Part shown: one piece after another, positions 33,931-44,061 of the stretch | How the letters are laid out: each line of letters starts with the position of its first letter | Position numbering within the stretch: the stretch's first letter is position 1 | Origin: Isoetes taiwanensis | Lineage: Eukaryota; Streptophyta; Lycopodiopsida; Isoetales; Isoetaceae | Assembly: GCA_021234155.1 (NCBI GenBank) | Contig: JAJEKV010000050.1 | Coordinates: 6,349,199-6,413,198, forward strand | Reading direction: 5' to 3' | DNA: 64,000 nucleotides | Notes under the pieces: generated by a model | Told to the model about the DNA's origin: nothing | Seen by the model: the letters and a program-made list of their open reading frames with translations, nothing else | Databases searched by the model: none | Program-made: the position numbers and the translations under genes

Positions 33931-35181
33931 ATGGCCATCACCAAGAGTACCTTGGACCCCACTACTCTTACTATAGCCCAGATCTACGCTTTGATCGCTC
34001 GGCATATGGCTGCCGACCCTGCTTTGATTGACATACTTCTAGACGAGTTGGTAAACAGATTTGAGAACAATGATAGGATCCCCTATCTCATTTACCATTA
34101 CTCGGAGCCGTTTTTGGTCAGGCTCAATCTCCGACAGCTTCCTTACACCATGGCCGAGCAACCTGACTTGGTCATGATGTTGATTAAGTTCTACCCTCCC
34201 GAATACACCGAGGAGGAGGACATAAGGAAAGAGGCCGACCGTATCAGGAACTTGGCCAGGGAGGATGACCACAGAGAGATAGAACGAGCCGATACGGCGG
34301 CTCGAGGTCGAGAGTACAGGTACCTGGGAGATGGACTCGCCGTCATAGATGGCAGGGCTATCGAGATTCCCCCATACCGATGGCATGAAGATTCCCGGAG
34401 CTTCATATGGGGGGAGATCCCTGACATCAGCATAGAATATTTAACGACCATTCAGATAGATATGAACCAGCGACTCAACCGGTACCATGCTGAACTCCTC
34501 CGCCGCATTGTAGAGCGTCGGTACAAGGAGGTTGAGGAAGACCTTAGGAGAGCTCAGGAGTTCCGGGAAGAGCAGGACATGATCCAAAGGGAAAAGGAGG
34601 AGAAGGCTCGGCAGGAGCAACCGGATCAGCAGGGCGATGGGGGATCAGGGAGTGGGCAGGGCCCAACCCCAATAGAGCATACGACTGTGAAGCACCGGAG
34701 GAAGTCCGTGGCCCGAAAGTCTGGCAGTCAGTACAAGGAAAAGTTGAGGACTGTCGGGGCTTTTGGGAAGAACGTGAGCTCCAGTCGGAGGCAAGAGCGG
34801 GTGGATGCGTCCCGACCAGCTGTTGGGGCCAAGACTGTGCCTGCACAAAGGGGGCCGCCTCCCAACCCTGCTCCCCAAAGGAAACCCCACCGGTACCGAC
34901 CCGGCACTGTCGCCTTACGGGAGATCCATAAGTTTCAGAAGTCCACCCAACTTCTGATACAGAAGCTCCCCTTTCAGAGGTTGGTTCGGGAGATCGCCCA
35001 AGAGTTCAAAACCGACCTCCGCTTCCAGACCTTCGCCATCTTGGCGCTCCAAGAGGCTGCGGAGGCCTATCTGATGGCACTCTTTGGTGATGCCAATCTT
35101 TGCGCGATCCACGCAAAGAGGGTCACCATAATGCCAAAGGATTTAGCCCTCGCCCGCAGAATTCGGGGAGAGCATCCTTAG
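33931..35181 (+). CDS. Chromovirus ORF1: unknown N-terminal region fused to histone H3
   Basis: 416 residues with an intact frame; the ATG lies in a good plant context (GCCATGGCC). Residues 1-180 are unrecognised, with predicted-helical stretches. Residues about 180-232 are strongly charged and look like a coiled coil ([20 protein letters not shown]). Residues 233-317 are a Gly/Pro/Arg-rich linker containing [16 protein letters not shown] is the motif around H3 K9 and K27. Residues 318-416 align without gaps to histone H3 positions 37-135: [59 protein letters not shown]. Tyr41, Leu90 and Ala96 fit plant H3.3 rather than H3.1. Loop 1 is not lengthened, which argues against CENH3. Differences include F87, G105, A107 and a final HP. 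The ORF sits between the LTR and gag on the sense strand, so it belongs to the element. Confidence 0.92.
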   Translation: MAITKSTLDPTTLTIAQIYALIARHMAADPALIDILLDELVNRFENNDRIPYLIYHYSEPFLVRLNLRQLPYTMAEQPDLVMMLIKFYPPEYTEEEDIRKEADRIRNLAREDDHREIERADTAARGREYRYLGDGLAVIDGRAIEIPPYRWHEDSRSFIWGEIPDISIEYLTTIQIDMNQRLNRYHAELLRRIVERRYKEVEEDLRRAQEFREEQDMIQREKEEKARQEQPDQQGDGGSGSGQGPTPIEHTTVKHRRKSVARKSGSQYKEKLRTVGAFGKNVSSSRRQERVDASRPAVGAKTVPAQRGPPPNPAPQRKPHRYRPGTVALREIHKFQKSTQLLIQKLPFQRLVREIAQEFKTDLRFQTFAILALQEAAEAYLMALFGDANLCAIHAKRVTIMPKDLALARRIRGEHP

Positions 35182-35360
35182 CAAATTTTGCGGCGTATTT
35201 GCATTGTAAATATTTTTTTTGATATTTAATAAAAACTTACCTTTTATTTTGAATTAAGTACGAAAATGCTGACGTCAGCATAAATTAAAAGGGTTAAAAA
35301 GGATCTTCAAACTTTCATTTCATTTGTTATATCTGTTTTTCTTCCTTCCTCCTCCCTTCC

Positions 35361-35362
35361 AG
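35361..35362 (+). promoter_or_regulatory. Candidate splice acceptor before ORF2
   Basis: A long pyrimidine tract (CTTCCTTCCTCCTCCCTTCCAG) ends in AG five bases before the ORF2 ATG. Similar but weaker acceptor-like sequences precede ORF1 (CCTGTTCCCCTAG, about 33922) and ORF3 (TATCGTCTTGCAG, 47848). Confidence 0.45.
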
Positions 35363-35367
35363 CGCCC

Positions 35368-36735
35368 ATGGCTGCCACCGACCTACTTGCATGGTATCAG
35401 GATGGAGAGCATTGGGATCCGCAAGTCCCCTTCGACCTGTTACGGCCCTTGCTATGTCAGCGCCTTGATCTCATCACTAATATGCAGCGGCACCCAGACT
35501 ATGCCGGATTCCTAGAGTTTTACACAGAGGAGATGTTTCCTTTGTGTATTCCCCTTGGGGATCCTCCCCAGTTGTATCTAGAACGGGATGTGGTCCGGGA
35601 TATGCTAGGGGGTGACACCCACGCGTATGATGTGCTGAAAGGAAAGCTTAGATGGGGCAAGCACCTGCCCATTGTGCAGCATCAGGGGCGACAATATCTT
35701 GAAGTTACCTTCGCCCTAGCCATCCTCATGGATCAATATGTTGAGGATGAGACTTTGCCGGCAGAGAAAGGCAAACTTCCTGAATCTTCCGAGGAGGGAG
35801 AAGATGAGCATATAAGCATGGGTGACTTCGCCCGTTGGAAGCAGTTGGCAGAGGAGATGCCATCACGCCAGGAACAAGCTGCACGCTTGTCAGGGCTAGA
35901 ATATCTTCTCTTGGATGATATCATCTGGACCTATCACATGGTGGCCGGATTTAAGCGCCGGCGTAAGGACCATGTACTTTATGAATTAGCGGAGTATTGT
36001 ATGGATGATTTCATCGACTTCGCTCCTATTGAGCTTCCTCAGGAGGTGCAGCAGTTACTCCAATTCCACCAGGAGACCTTAGAGCCAGCTGAGACTTTGC
36101 TACGGCTTCAGGAACTGGTGATGCAGGATCCGCCTTCTCAGCCTTCACCGGATGCCTTTACGGCTATGGGACCTCATGTCTCAAATATTAATATGGTCGA
36201 GGTTCCCTCCGGTTCGGATGAGGAGGGAGAGGATCTATACCATAATCCGGCTCATTTGAAGGAAGAGCAGCAAGAACTCAAAGAAGAAGAAGTCCCTATG
36301 GACTTAGACAAGGAGGTGGCCACGTCAGAAACCCCGCAAGGGAAGGTATTGGGAAACCGCCTTACTCGCTTCTTCTTATCAGCTTTTCGACAGGGGCAAG
36401 TTCTTTTTATAGCCCGAGACTTAGGGCCAGAGGCCGAAGCTTCATGGTGGACCCTCCGTGCTCTTTCCACATTGGCCGGGCACAAGAAGCTTTCCTATCG
36501 TACGTTTACGTATGTACTCGTACGACGGGATCTTGCCCTGACGGCCTTGGGCCAAGACATTGCACCCTGGATGAGTATGAAACTCCTTACGGCGGCCCCA
36601 TTGGCTGTTGCCTATCCGCCAGAGGTTGCCTCCATTGCGGCTGCCACAGTAGACCCAGGGGTGACTCTGCTACGACACCGACCGCCGCCACCACCTCCTC
36701 GGCCTATGGATGAAGAGGGGGGACCTAGCTCTTAG
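35368..36735 (+). CDS. Chromovirus ORF2, unknown protein with possible histone-fold-like end
   Basis: 455 residues, intact, starting at ATG 35368 (CCCATGGCT). I recognise no family. The N-terminal 200 residues are mixed and partly hydrophobic, with a strongly acidic insert (SSEEGEDEH) at about 140-148. The middle is acidic and Pro-rich. Residues about 326-400 (GNRLTRFFLSAF, WWTLRALSTLAGHKK, RTFTYVLVRRDLALTAL) show a short helix, longer helix, KK loop, short helix pattern like a histone fold. The spacing resembles H2A or H4, but identity is too low to claim homology. The C-terminus is poly-Pro followed by an acidic end. The ORF follows ORF1 by 186 nt on the same strand. The second gypsy element is inserted 57 bp after its stop codon. 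Confidence 0.8.
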   Translation: MAATDLLAWYQDGEHWDPQVPFDLLRPLLCQRLDLITNMQRHPDYAGFLEFYTEEMFPLCIPLGDPPQLYLERDVVRDMLGGDTHAYDVLKGKLRWGKHLPIVQHQGRQYLEVTFALAILMDQYVEDETLPAEKGKLPESSEEGEDEHISMGDFARWKQLAEEMPSRQEQAARLSGLEYLLLDDIIWTYHMVAGFKRRRKDHVLYELAEYCMDDFIDFAPIELPQEVQQLLQFHQETLEPAETLLRLQELVMQDPPSQPSPDAFTAMGPHVSNINMVEVPSGSDEEGEDLYHNPAHLKEEQQELKEEEVPMDLDKEVATSETPQGKVLGNRLTRFFLSAFRQGQVLFIARDLGPEAEASWWTLRALSTLAGHKKLSYRTFTYVLVRRDLALTALGQDIAPWMSMKLLTAAPLAVAYPPEVASIAAATVDPGVTLLRHRPPPPPPRPMDEEGGPSS

Positions 36736-36787
36736 ATAATTGTATTGCGCATTTTGTATTGCGTATAGTTGTAGAATTTTGATTTGG

Positions 36788-36792
36788 CATTT
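36788..36792. repeat. Target-site duplication CATTT (left) of the inserted gypsy-2
   Basis: CATTT directly precedes TGTTGCC at 36793 and directly follows GGCTAACA at 47674. Confidence 0.9.
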
Positions 36793-39244
36793 TGTTGCCC
36801 ATTTTTGGCAACATAGACCAGCATCTATGTATCAAAACCTTTGTTTCATTTATATTTCCTTCAAGGAAAAGTTCCAGGCTATTGTGATCCCATCAGAGTT
36901 TGGAAGACATTTGACCAAGATTGGAAGACATTTGGGATCTCCTATTATGGCCTAGTCTTTTCCTTGAGGTAAAACACCTTTCTAGACACATTCCTATTAG
37001 TTTAACATTTTCCTTTGATTTGAAGACCAGGCAAAGGCTATAGCAAGTTTATCAAGGAGGCACAAGACATTTTACCAAAGCTCAAACCTTATGAGGCTTG
37101 CTTGAGAAGTTTGAAGTCACACACATGAGGATGCTACCCTAGAAGTGAAATTTGCTCTTGTTCTAGCCTTGAAGTTTGGAAGACCCTTATAAAAGTTTGG
37201 AAGACCTTAGGCTTTGAGCAAATCTATCTTCACTATGAGGTATGAATTGAGCCCTAGAAACAATTTGAGATAAGATCAAGTGCTACAGAGGTACCCATCT
37301 CTTCTTCATTCCATTCATCTTACATTTCCCTTTCTATATCCCAAGAGCCTTCAAAACTTTTCCTTCACCATTGTTTCCACTTTTGAGACCTTTTCTCATC
37401 ATTCTACTACTTATTTTTTATTGATCTCACCTTCATTTGAGAATTGTCCCCTAGTGATCTTGAAAACCTTCAAAGGCAAAAAAGCTTTTTTTTCATTCTC
37501 ATTTCATCTTCCTAAACCCTAGTATAGCCTATCTACACCCTTTTCCCATCTTTTTCCTATGACTTTTTCACCATCCCTATGTTGCAATATTCATTGACCA
37601 TGGGTCAAAAGGGACAAAAATTCAAATGTTTCAGTTTGACCTAAAAACTCTCTAGATGGAAAGCTTGGAAAAAAAGAGCTAACTTGGTCTTTTTAAAATT
37701 CAAAAAACCCTTGGGAAGACCTTCAAAATTGATTCTTGGGATGCGTGCCCAAAAAAAAAAAAAACCTATTCTAGCCTATCTACCCTATCTATTTTGCATA
37801 GTTCCGTGTCACCCCATTTTTCCACGTGGCGTTAGGTGGGGGGGGCCGTTTAATGGGCTGGTGTCCCCTGCGTGGCACGCAAATTTAATAGTGGGCCTGC
37901 ATTATTCCTTATATATAGAGGCCTTGAGAACCACTGCCCGCCCGTGGGATATATCACCCTTAAGAATTTTTGATGAACCCTAAGAAATAGGGGAACCCTG
38001 CTAAATCCGGCCAATTCGGTGCCTAAATTTGATTGAATCCCGCCAATTTTCGCCCGAAATTAGCTCCTAAACCTTTTCCGAAACCATGGGGATCCTTTGT
38101 GGCACTTGATTCGATAGAAATTGCTCAATTTGGGCCTCAAATCACTCAACCGAGCTAGCTTTTGGGAAGAACAGTTCTTAAGCCAAGAAACATCAAATCA
38201 AGACGCCCCTCGAGGAGATAGACCTCCGTGATCTTGGCGCATTGTGATATTCTGATATTATCTTGCTCTGCTCTATTCGAAATTTGCTCTCCTCTGCTCG
38301 TGATTGAAGATCTGTCCCAGTGTGACTTGTTCGACAGCTGAGGCACTTCAACTACAACTCAAAAAAAATCATTTCATTCGGCTTCATTGGTAGTTCTGAG
38401 ATTCACTAAAGGCTCAGACAGACCTGGATTTTACTTTCAAACACTATTATATGTTTGAATTTGGTAATGCCTTGCTAACACTATCAAATTTCTTGTGTTA
38501 CATTTCTATAATGCATAGTCTTTGCCTGGAAAGTTGTTGTCACCATTGTATATTCATCTTTTGTAATCCTGCATTGTGCTTTTAAAGCTAAAAAACTAAA
38601 AACAAAACCCAAAATATTTATTCCAAGCTATATTCTTTTCAGATAGTTTTATTTTATTTTTATTTATACCTTAGAGATCTACACATTCAAAGAAAACACA
38701 TAAAAAGACCTTTTTTCATAACTGTCACAGAGTTTGTTCTTTTCCTGAGGCCTCGGCTACTTACGGAGAAAACAAAACTTTTTTGCTATTTAAACCCTAT
38801 GCACATGATCTAGGGGTTATTTTGAAGTTGCTCGCACGGATCCCAACTCAAGATTCCTTATCAAACTCCATCTCGCAAATTTTGGCTCTCTGCTTTGGCA
38901 CCGGCCAACTTTTTTTGACCCGACTTTGACCTACATTTTCTCAACCTTCCCCTATTCAAATCAAGTCAAATCTCCACCCCCAGTTTCCCTTTGCTTGTTG
39001 ATCATCTATACCACCAATCACATCTCAAAAATCTCACAAGGTGTGTCTACGCAAGGCCTTTTTTGCTCTCGACAGTTTTTTTTCAGCTTTTAGGGACTTT
39101 AGTGATTTTGGAAAAACCAATATTCCAAAATGACTTTTCTCACTTCATATGTCAAGGATTGATCACCCTAAGTGATCTGGAGGTCCTAACCATTTTGTTT
39201 GAGCTTCCTTGAGGTTAGACTAAAATTCCGGTTTTAGGCTAACA
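36793..39244 (+). repeat. 5' LTR of gypsy-2
   Basis: Near-identical to 45233-47674 over 2.4 kb. A 21-bp palindrome-like start (TGTTGCCCATTTTTGGCAAC) forms the 5' end. Differences from the 3' LTR cluster at 37797-37930 and other GC-rich spots. Confidence 0.93.
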
Positions 39245-39594
39245 TTTTGGAGGTCCTACCTAGAGATTTTCACCGGAAGTTGAACTCCATGGCACCAAGA
39301 AAGACTGCTGCTGAGCTGCTTGAGCAACCTTTGAGGTAACAGGTCAACCAGATCTAGTAGGGGTAAGCATGAAAGTGGCTACAGTTCCACAAACAAATGT
39401 TACAAATGTTTACGCTTTGCCTTTTTCCTCCACAAGCTCCTTACCAATTTGAGCTCACTATACTGTTTCTTCCCCTTGTTATGATTCTTCCATGAATGCT
39501 AACCATTTCTTGAAGAATTTTGAAGAATATTATGAGGAGCATGGAAAGAAGAAAGGTACCAGGTTTCTTTGAGTTTATCAAATGCATGAAAGGT

Positions 39595-40528
39595 GATGAG
39601 GGCGGATCGGTTGGATTTCGATTTGTCGATAGGTACTAAGTGGGATGAATTGGAACAAAGGTTTACATCAAGGTTTGGTAAGACTACTTCACCCCGGGAC
39701 CTTGTTTTTGAGCTCAATTCCTTTTCTATTAAATCTGGTGAAAGTGTGAAACAAAGATGTGGAAAGATTTAACTCTTATTTCTTTGGTGTGTAATAGGAA
39801 CCATGTTTCCCACCCAACTTTGCATCTGGTTGCTTCCTTTATCGAGGTCCGATGTCCGTGCCTAAGATTTATAGAAAGTTATTAAAACTTCAAAAGTTTG
39901 GTGAGCTAGATTCAATCCATAAGACATTTGTAAAGGTAGTAGATTTAGTAGAAATGCTAAGCTATCGCCGATGATGAAATCAGAGATCCATTCTACCCTC
40001 CTCATCATGATAATGAGCATGAGCCACACTATGCTAATCTTTGCCTTTGTGTATGCAGTTAGGAAGGAAAAGAAGAAGCCAAAAGTTGAAGAGCTAGACC
40101 CTCGGGTTTTTAAATGAAATCGAGATAAGTAAGGTATCCAAGCTCTCTTAGAAGTTACCAAACAACTCATGGAGTTAAAAATAGTAATAATGCTCCTTCT
40201 TCTAGCTCGCCATACACGAATGCACAAACGTGGCAAACCCTATCATAGGGCTGAAAATTGCTTTGCAAGATCTTGTCCTAAATGCCACAAAAGGGGCCAT
40301 TTTGGTAGAGAATGTCCTGTTTGTTCTTTTTGCAAAGAGATAGGTCATGAAGAGAAGTTCTGCAGTGTCAAGAATTACCTTGCAAAGCAAGAAAGAGGTA
40401 AACAGGTGTCCAATATTAGTTTTATTGAGACTTGTGCAGAAGAACAAGAAGAACAAGATGTTATGGTTGTGCAAACACGTGCTAGGCTCCATTCGGGCAC
40501 ATCCGCAAGTTCGTCCCACCAAGTGTAG
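39595..40528 (+). pseudogene. gypsy-2 gag with zinc knuckles, broken
   Basis: A gag core is readable at about 39600-39770 (WDELEQRFTSRFGKTT, PRDLVFELNSFSIKSGES). After several frame changes, the segment 40169-40528 has two zinc knuckles, CPKCHKRGHFGREC and CSFCKEIGHEEKFC. These are the capsid and nucleocapsid parts of the element. The region between is interrupted by stops. Confidence 0.65.
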
Positions 40529-40829
40529 CTCCTAAGGTAACATTTCAGCCAAACCCTCAGGATATAGCCCCTCCCCCTGTTCAAAGGTATAAACAGAAGG
40601 ATTCTGAGCTTGATGAATTTGAATTGCTTATGAAAAACTCCAAGGTTACTGTAGACTTACTAACTTTACTAAGGATTGCACCATCATACAGGGAAAAGCT
40701 CATCAAGAATACCCAAAATGTTGAAGAAATTGCTGCAGAAACTTGCAACAACATTTCAGTAGCCTTACCCGAGCACAATCAAGATCCGGTGCTTTTATTT
40801 GTAGTGCTACTATAGGTACCTCCCATTTA

Positions 40830-40900
40830 GATAAGGTTTTGTTGGATGGAGGTTCCTCCCTAAATGTCATGCCTTATCATGTTATGAAAAACACTTGAAT
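40830..40900 (+). pseudogene. gypsy-2 aspartic protease remnant
   Basis: The segment VLLDGGSSLNVMPYHVM carries the D-G/T-G-S active-site motif in the DGGSS form known from Tat/Athila-type elements. A stop follows soon after. Confidence 0.6.
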
Positions 40901-41269
40901 CTCAAAGTAGAAGACAACACTTCTATTGTTCTAAAATCCTTTTCAATGCTAAGGTAGTACCAAAGGGAGTGGTGAGAAATGTCCGTTAATACAGGGGGAA
41001 TCATTGTCTTAGCTACATTTGTGGTTGTTGACTTTGAGAATGTTAATCATGCTAACATTTATGATTTATTCTTGGAAAGAAGGTGGATGAAAACAGGTAG
41101 ATGCTAGGCCTATATGGTCCGAAGGTATTTGCACTATTTCAAATGGAGCAACTTCCATTAAACTGGTAAACCAAACTGACCCATTCGCTAACATTAGATT
41201 CATAGATGTGGATATCTTGCGGGGAAGAAGAGTTAGGAGTTTCTGGTTTAGGTCTAGATGTTGATATAA

Positions 41270-42028
41270 ATGCGAAGTTATCAACTTTGCTCATGTAGAG
41301 TTTCCGATCCAAAGAAAAACAAGGCCTACCTTTGGTTTGATGGAGGTATGTCTAAGAAATTAGGGATTGCTTCTTCTGCTGCTATTCTGAAGGATGCAGA
41401 TCTTAAGCTGATGACTAAGATAGGGAGAATTCATCCTAATATTTCTTCTAATGCAGCAGAATATAGGGCCCTCATTGGGCCCCACGAGGAAGCAAGGTTC
41501 ATGAATATTTCCCATATTGTTATCTATGGAGACTCACAACTTGTTTGCAAACAGATTTTGGGAGAATACCAAACAAAACATCAAGATATGGAGGATCTGA
41601 ACACACAAGCTCGAGAATTGCTAACTTTTTTTGATCATTGGGAAATTTATCATATTCCAAGGTCTAAAAACTTTGAGGCTGATTCTTTGTGCGGGGAAAA
41701 CACTCTTAGAGCATCTCTCGAGGGAGCTATCAAGGAAGATGTCCTAGATGAAGATGAACTCTCTCAGTTTCATCCTATCTTGACCATCAACCTAGCACAA
41801 GAGGAATCACACAAAGAACTTGAAGTGCACAAAGGAGGTATGTCCAGGACTTTGCAAATGGGAGATCTATATGATGAAGATTGCAAAGGTAAAATGATTA
41901 AGTACTTTGAAGATTGGGTGGATGTTTTTGCATGGGAATATTCAGAATTGAAAGGGGTTGATAGGAGCATTTGTGAGTTTGAGATAAAAGTTCGTGAAGA
42001 TACTAAACCCTGTCATGCGAGAGATTGA
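41270..42028 (+). CDS. gypsy-2 extra RNase H (RVT_3 type) and pre-RT linker
   Basis: One open frame encodes an RNase HI domain: YLWFDGGMSKKLGIAS (first Asp), NAAEYRALI (Glu), VIYGDSQLVCKQILGEY (Asp), then WEIYHIPRSKNFEADSL. It continues without a break into DVFAWEYSELKGVD and TKPCHAR, the stretch that normally lies directly before the Ty3/gypsy reverse transcriptase. The extra RNase H is therefore upstream of RT in the polyprotein. In the Ogre/Retand elements I know, the extra RNase H follows the RT-RNase H block. The start ATG is internal to a longer polyprotein and has no special meaning. Confidence 0.75.
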   Translation: MRSYQLCSCRVSDPKKNKAYLWFDGGMSKKLGIASSAAILKDADLKLMTKIGRIHPNISSNAAEYRALIGPHEEARFMNISHIVIYGDSQLVCKQILGEYQTKHQDMEDLNTQARELLTFFDHWEIYHIPRSKNFEADSLCGENTLRASLEGAIKEDVLDEDELSQFHPILTINLAQEESHKELEVHKGGMSRTLQMGDLYDEDCKGKMIKYFEDWVDVFAWEYSELKGVDRSICEFEIKVREDTKPCHARD

Positions 42029-42118
42029 GAAGAATTAATTCCTCACTTTTAGATCTTATCAAGGGAATTATTCAAAATGCGAGGAGTCGGGTTTGATAGT
42101 TGACATTGTGAACCCTTC

Positions 42119-43154
42119 TTGGGTTTCTTGTATTGTTCAGTTCTAAAAAAAAAGAATGGTTCTCTAAGAATATGTGTGGATTATAGAGATCTAAATAAAG
42201 CTACTGTCAAAGATTGTTACCCTTTGCCTTTTTTGGAAGAAATACTTTATGCAGTGGCTGGCAAGTCCATGTACTCATTTTTGGATGGTTTCTCCGGTTT
42301 TAATCAGATTAGCATCAAAAAGAAGATCGACCAAAAGACATCCTTCATTACTCCATGGGAACTTATGCAATGAAAAGGATGCCTTTTGGCTTAATGAATG
42401 CCCCCTGCTACATTTGAGGAGAGCTATGGATCTTGTCTTTGCAAACATGACTCTGAAAGCAATTCAGAGTTTATCTTGATGATTTATGCTTAGGTAATTG
42501 GTACAAGTGATCATATTTCGAGCTAACAAGGATATTTACATTGTGCGCATAAACCGGAGTTAATCTAAACCCAAAGAAGTGCATCTTTTTGGCATCCAAG
42601 GGCCAGCTCTTAGGCCATGAGGGTTTCGCTAAAGGCCTTCAAGTAGTGAAGAGAAGATCATAGCTTTAAAAAGCTTCAAAACACCAGGACAATTAAAGAA
42701 GTCAAAGGGATTTATGGGAATGACCTCTTTCTTAAGAGTGTATGTGCCTAATTTCTCTCACCTTATTAGTCCTATCTCTAAGTTGACTAGAGTAGGCCAA
42801 GTTAGTAAAAGAGAAAGTAAATATAGGCCTGTTGTTTGGACTGATGAGTGTGAAAAGCTTTTTGCAGATCATAGAGGCTATTTGTCATTCTACACTTTTA
42901 AAAACTCAGACCTTTCATTACCATTTAAAGTTTACATAACTATCACTAAAAGGCTCTTTGGAGTTGCCATTTTGGGGATAGACACCCTATTGCTTTTTGC
43001 AAGCAAACAATGGTCTCAAACTCAAGAGAAGTATGCTAAGATAGAAAGGAGTCTTCTTTGCTCTCATCTTTTGATCGAGAGCAGGGTCATCTTTTACAAA
43101 AATCCCAAGCCACTATCTACATGCGCCAGAACCCCATGCCCTTTTGTATGGTAA
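42119..43154 (+). pseudogene. gypsy-2 reverse transcriptase and degenerate RNase H
   Basis: RT motifs KKKNGSLRICVDYRDLNKAT and YSFLDGFSGFNQI are clear at 42150-42310; MPFGLMNAP and the catalytic area near 42470 are in shifted frames. The frame 42714-43154 holds the connection domain (VVWTDECEKLF) and a decayed RNase H (FGVAILGID, WSQTQEKYAKIERSLL). The first RNase H Asp region is poorly preserved. Confidence 0.65.
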
Positions 43155-43545
43155 GAAATTAGAAAAACCTAAACTTCATAGGTGGGCTTGTAGGCTTCAA
43201 TCTTATGATTTAAAGGTAAAGGTTATTCATGTATTGAACAACCCGAGTTTATACTTACTGTCTTGCCTACTTTGAACATGAGGAGTTGATACAAGAAGAA
43301 GAAATGACTAACCTTGTTGTAAATGAACGGGACTTGTCAACTATACCAGCTCAAGGTTGGCAACAACCTATTAGGAGGTTCCTTCAAGGGGAGATACCTT
43401 CTGAATTTTCAAAAAGCCAAGCTTACAAGTTTAAGTTAAAATGTTTGACTTACTCCTTGGTTGGTGACATCTTGTGCAAGGTAAATAGGTATGGTGTACT
43501 CTTAAGATGTGTTGATGAAGATGAAGCTGCCCCCGGTATTGGGCT

Positions 43546-44061
43546 TTGAAAATCACAAAGGTGTTTGTGGTGGTCATTTTTGTGAACACAACTGCCAAGA
43601 AAATATTGAGGTCTGGTTATTTCTGGCCTCATTTATTTAAAGATTGTTATGATATTATAAAGACTTGTCATCAATGCCAGATCTTTGGCAAAAGAATCTT
43701 GCATCCTGCTCCTCTTACAGGAATTGTCTCCCCTGGTCCATTTCAAGTTTGGGGATTGGACTATGTTGGCCCTATCAATCCCCCATCCTCAGCCCAGCAT
43801 GAATACATTGTTGTGGCTACAGATCTGTTCACTAAGTGGTCAGAAGCAGCACCTTTAAGGAAAGCAAATGCCCATACTACTGCTAGATTTTTGCATGAGA
43901 ATATTTGCTCTAGGTTTGGCATTCCTTTTAAAATTTTGACTGATAGGGGCTCTACTTTTATTAATGAAGTTATTAATTTCCTTGTTTCAAGCCTCAAGAT
44001 CAAGCATGTGAAAAGCTCAGCCTATTATCCTCAAGGAAATGGCCAAGCCGAAGTCTACTAA
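43546..44061 (+). CDS. gypsy-2 integrase
   Basis: The frame contains part of the HHCC zinc region (CHQCQIFGK) and the DDE catalytic core: WGLDYVGPINPP (Asp), ILTDRGSTFINEV (Asp) and AYYPQGNGQAEV (Glu). It ends at a stop just after the Glu, and the C-terminal part continues in other frames to about 44640. The enzyme would insert the cDNA copy and make the 5-bp target duplication seen here. Confidence 0.75.
   Translation: MKITKVFVVVIFVNTTAKKILRSGYFWPHLFKDCYDIIKTCHQCQIFGKRILHPAPLTGIVSPGPFQVWGLDYVGPINPPSSAQHEYIVVATDLFTKWSEAAPLRKANAHTTARFLHENICSRFGIPFKILTDRGSTFINEVINFLVSSLKIKHVKSSAYYPQGNGQAEVY

Noticed and set aside
34882-35178. Centromeric H3 (CENH3)
   Set aside because: Loop 1 is canonical (FKTDLRFQ with no insertion) and the core follows H3.3; CENH3-specific features are missing.
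33931-35181. Host histone H3 gene that merely lies near a transposon
   Set aside because: The ORF lies between a proven 5' LTR/PBS and gag of an element with a matching 3' LTR and target duplication, is fused to 317 non-histone residues and has no host-type flanks.
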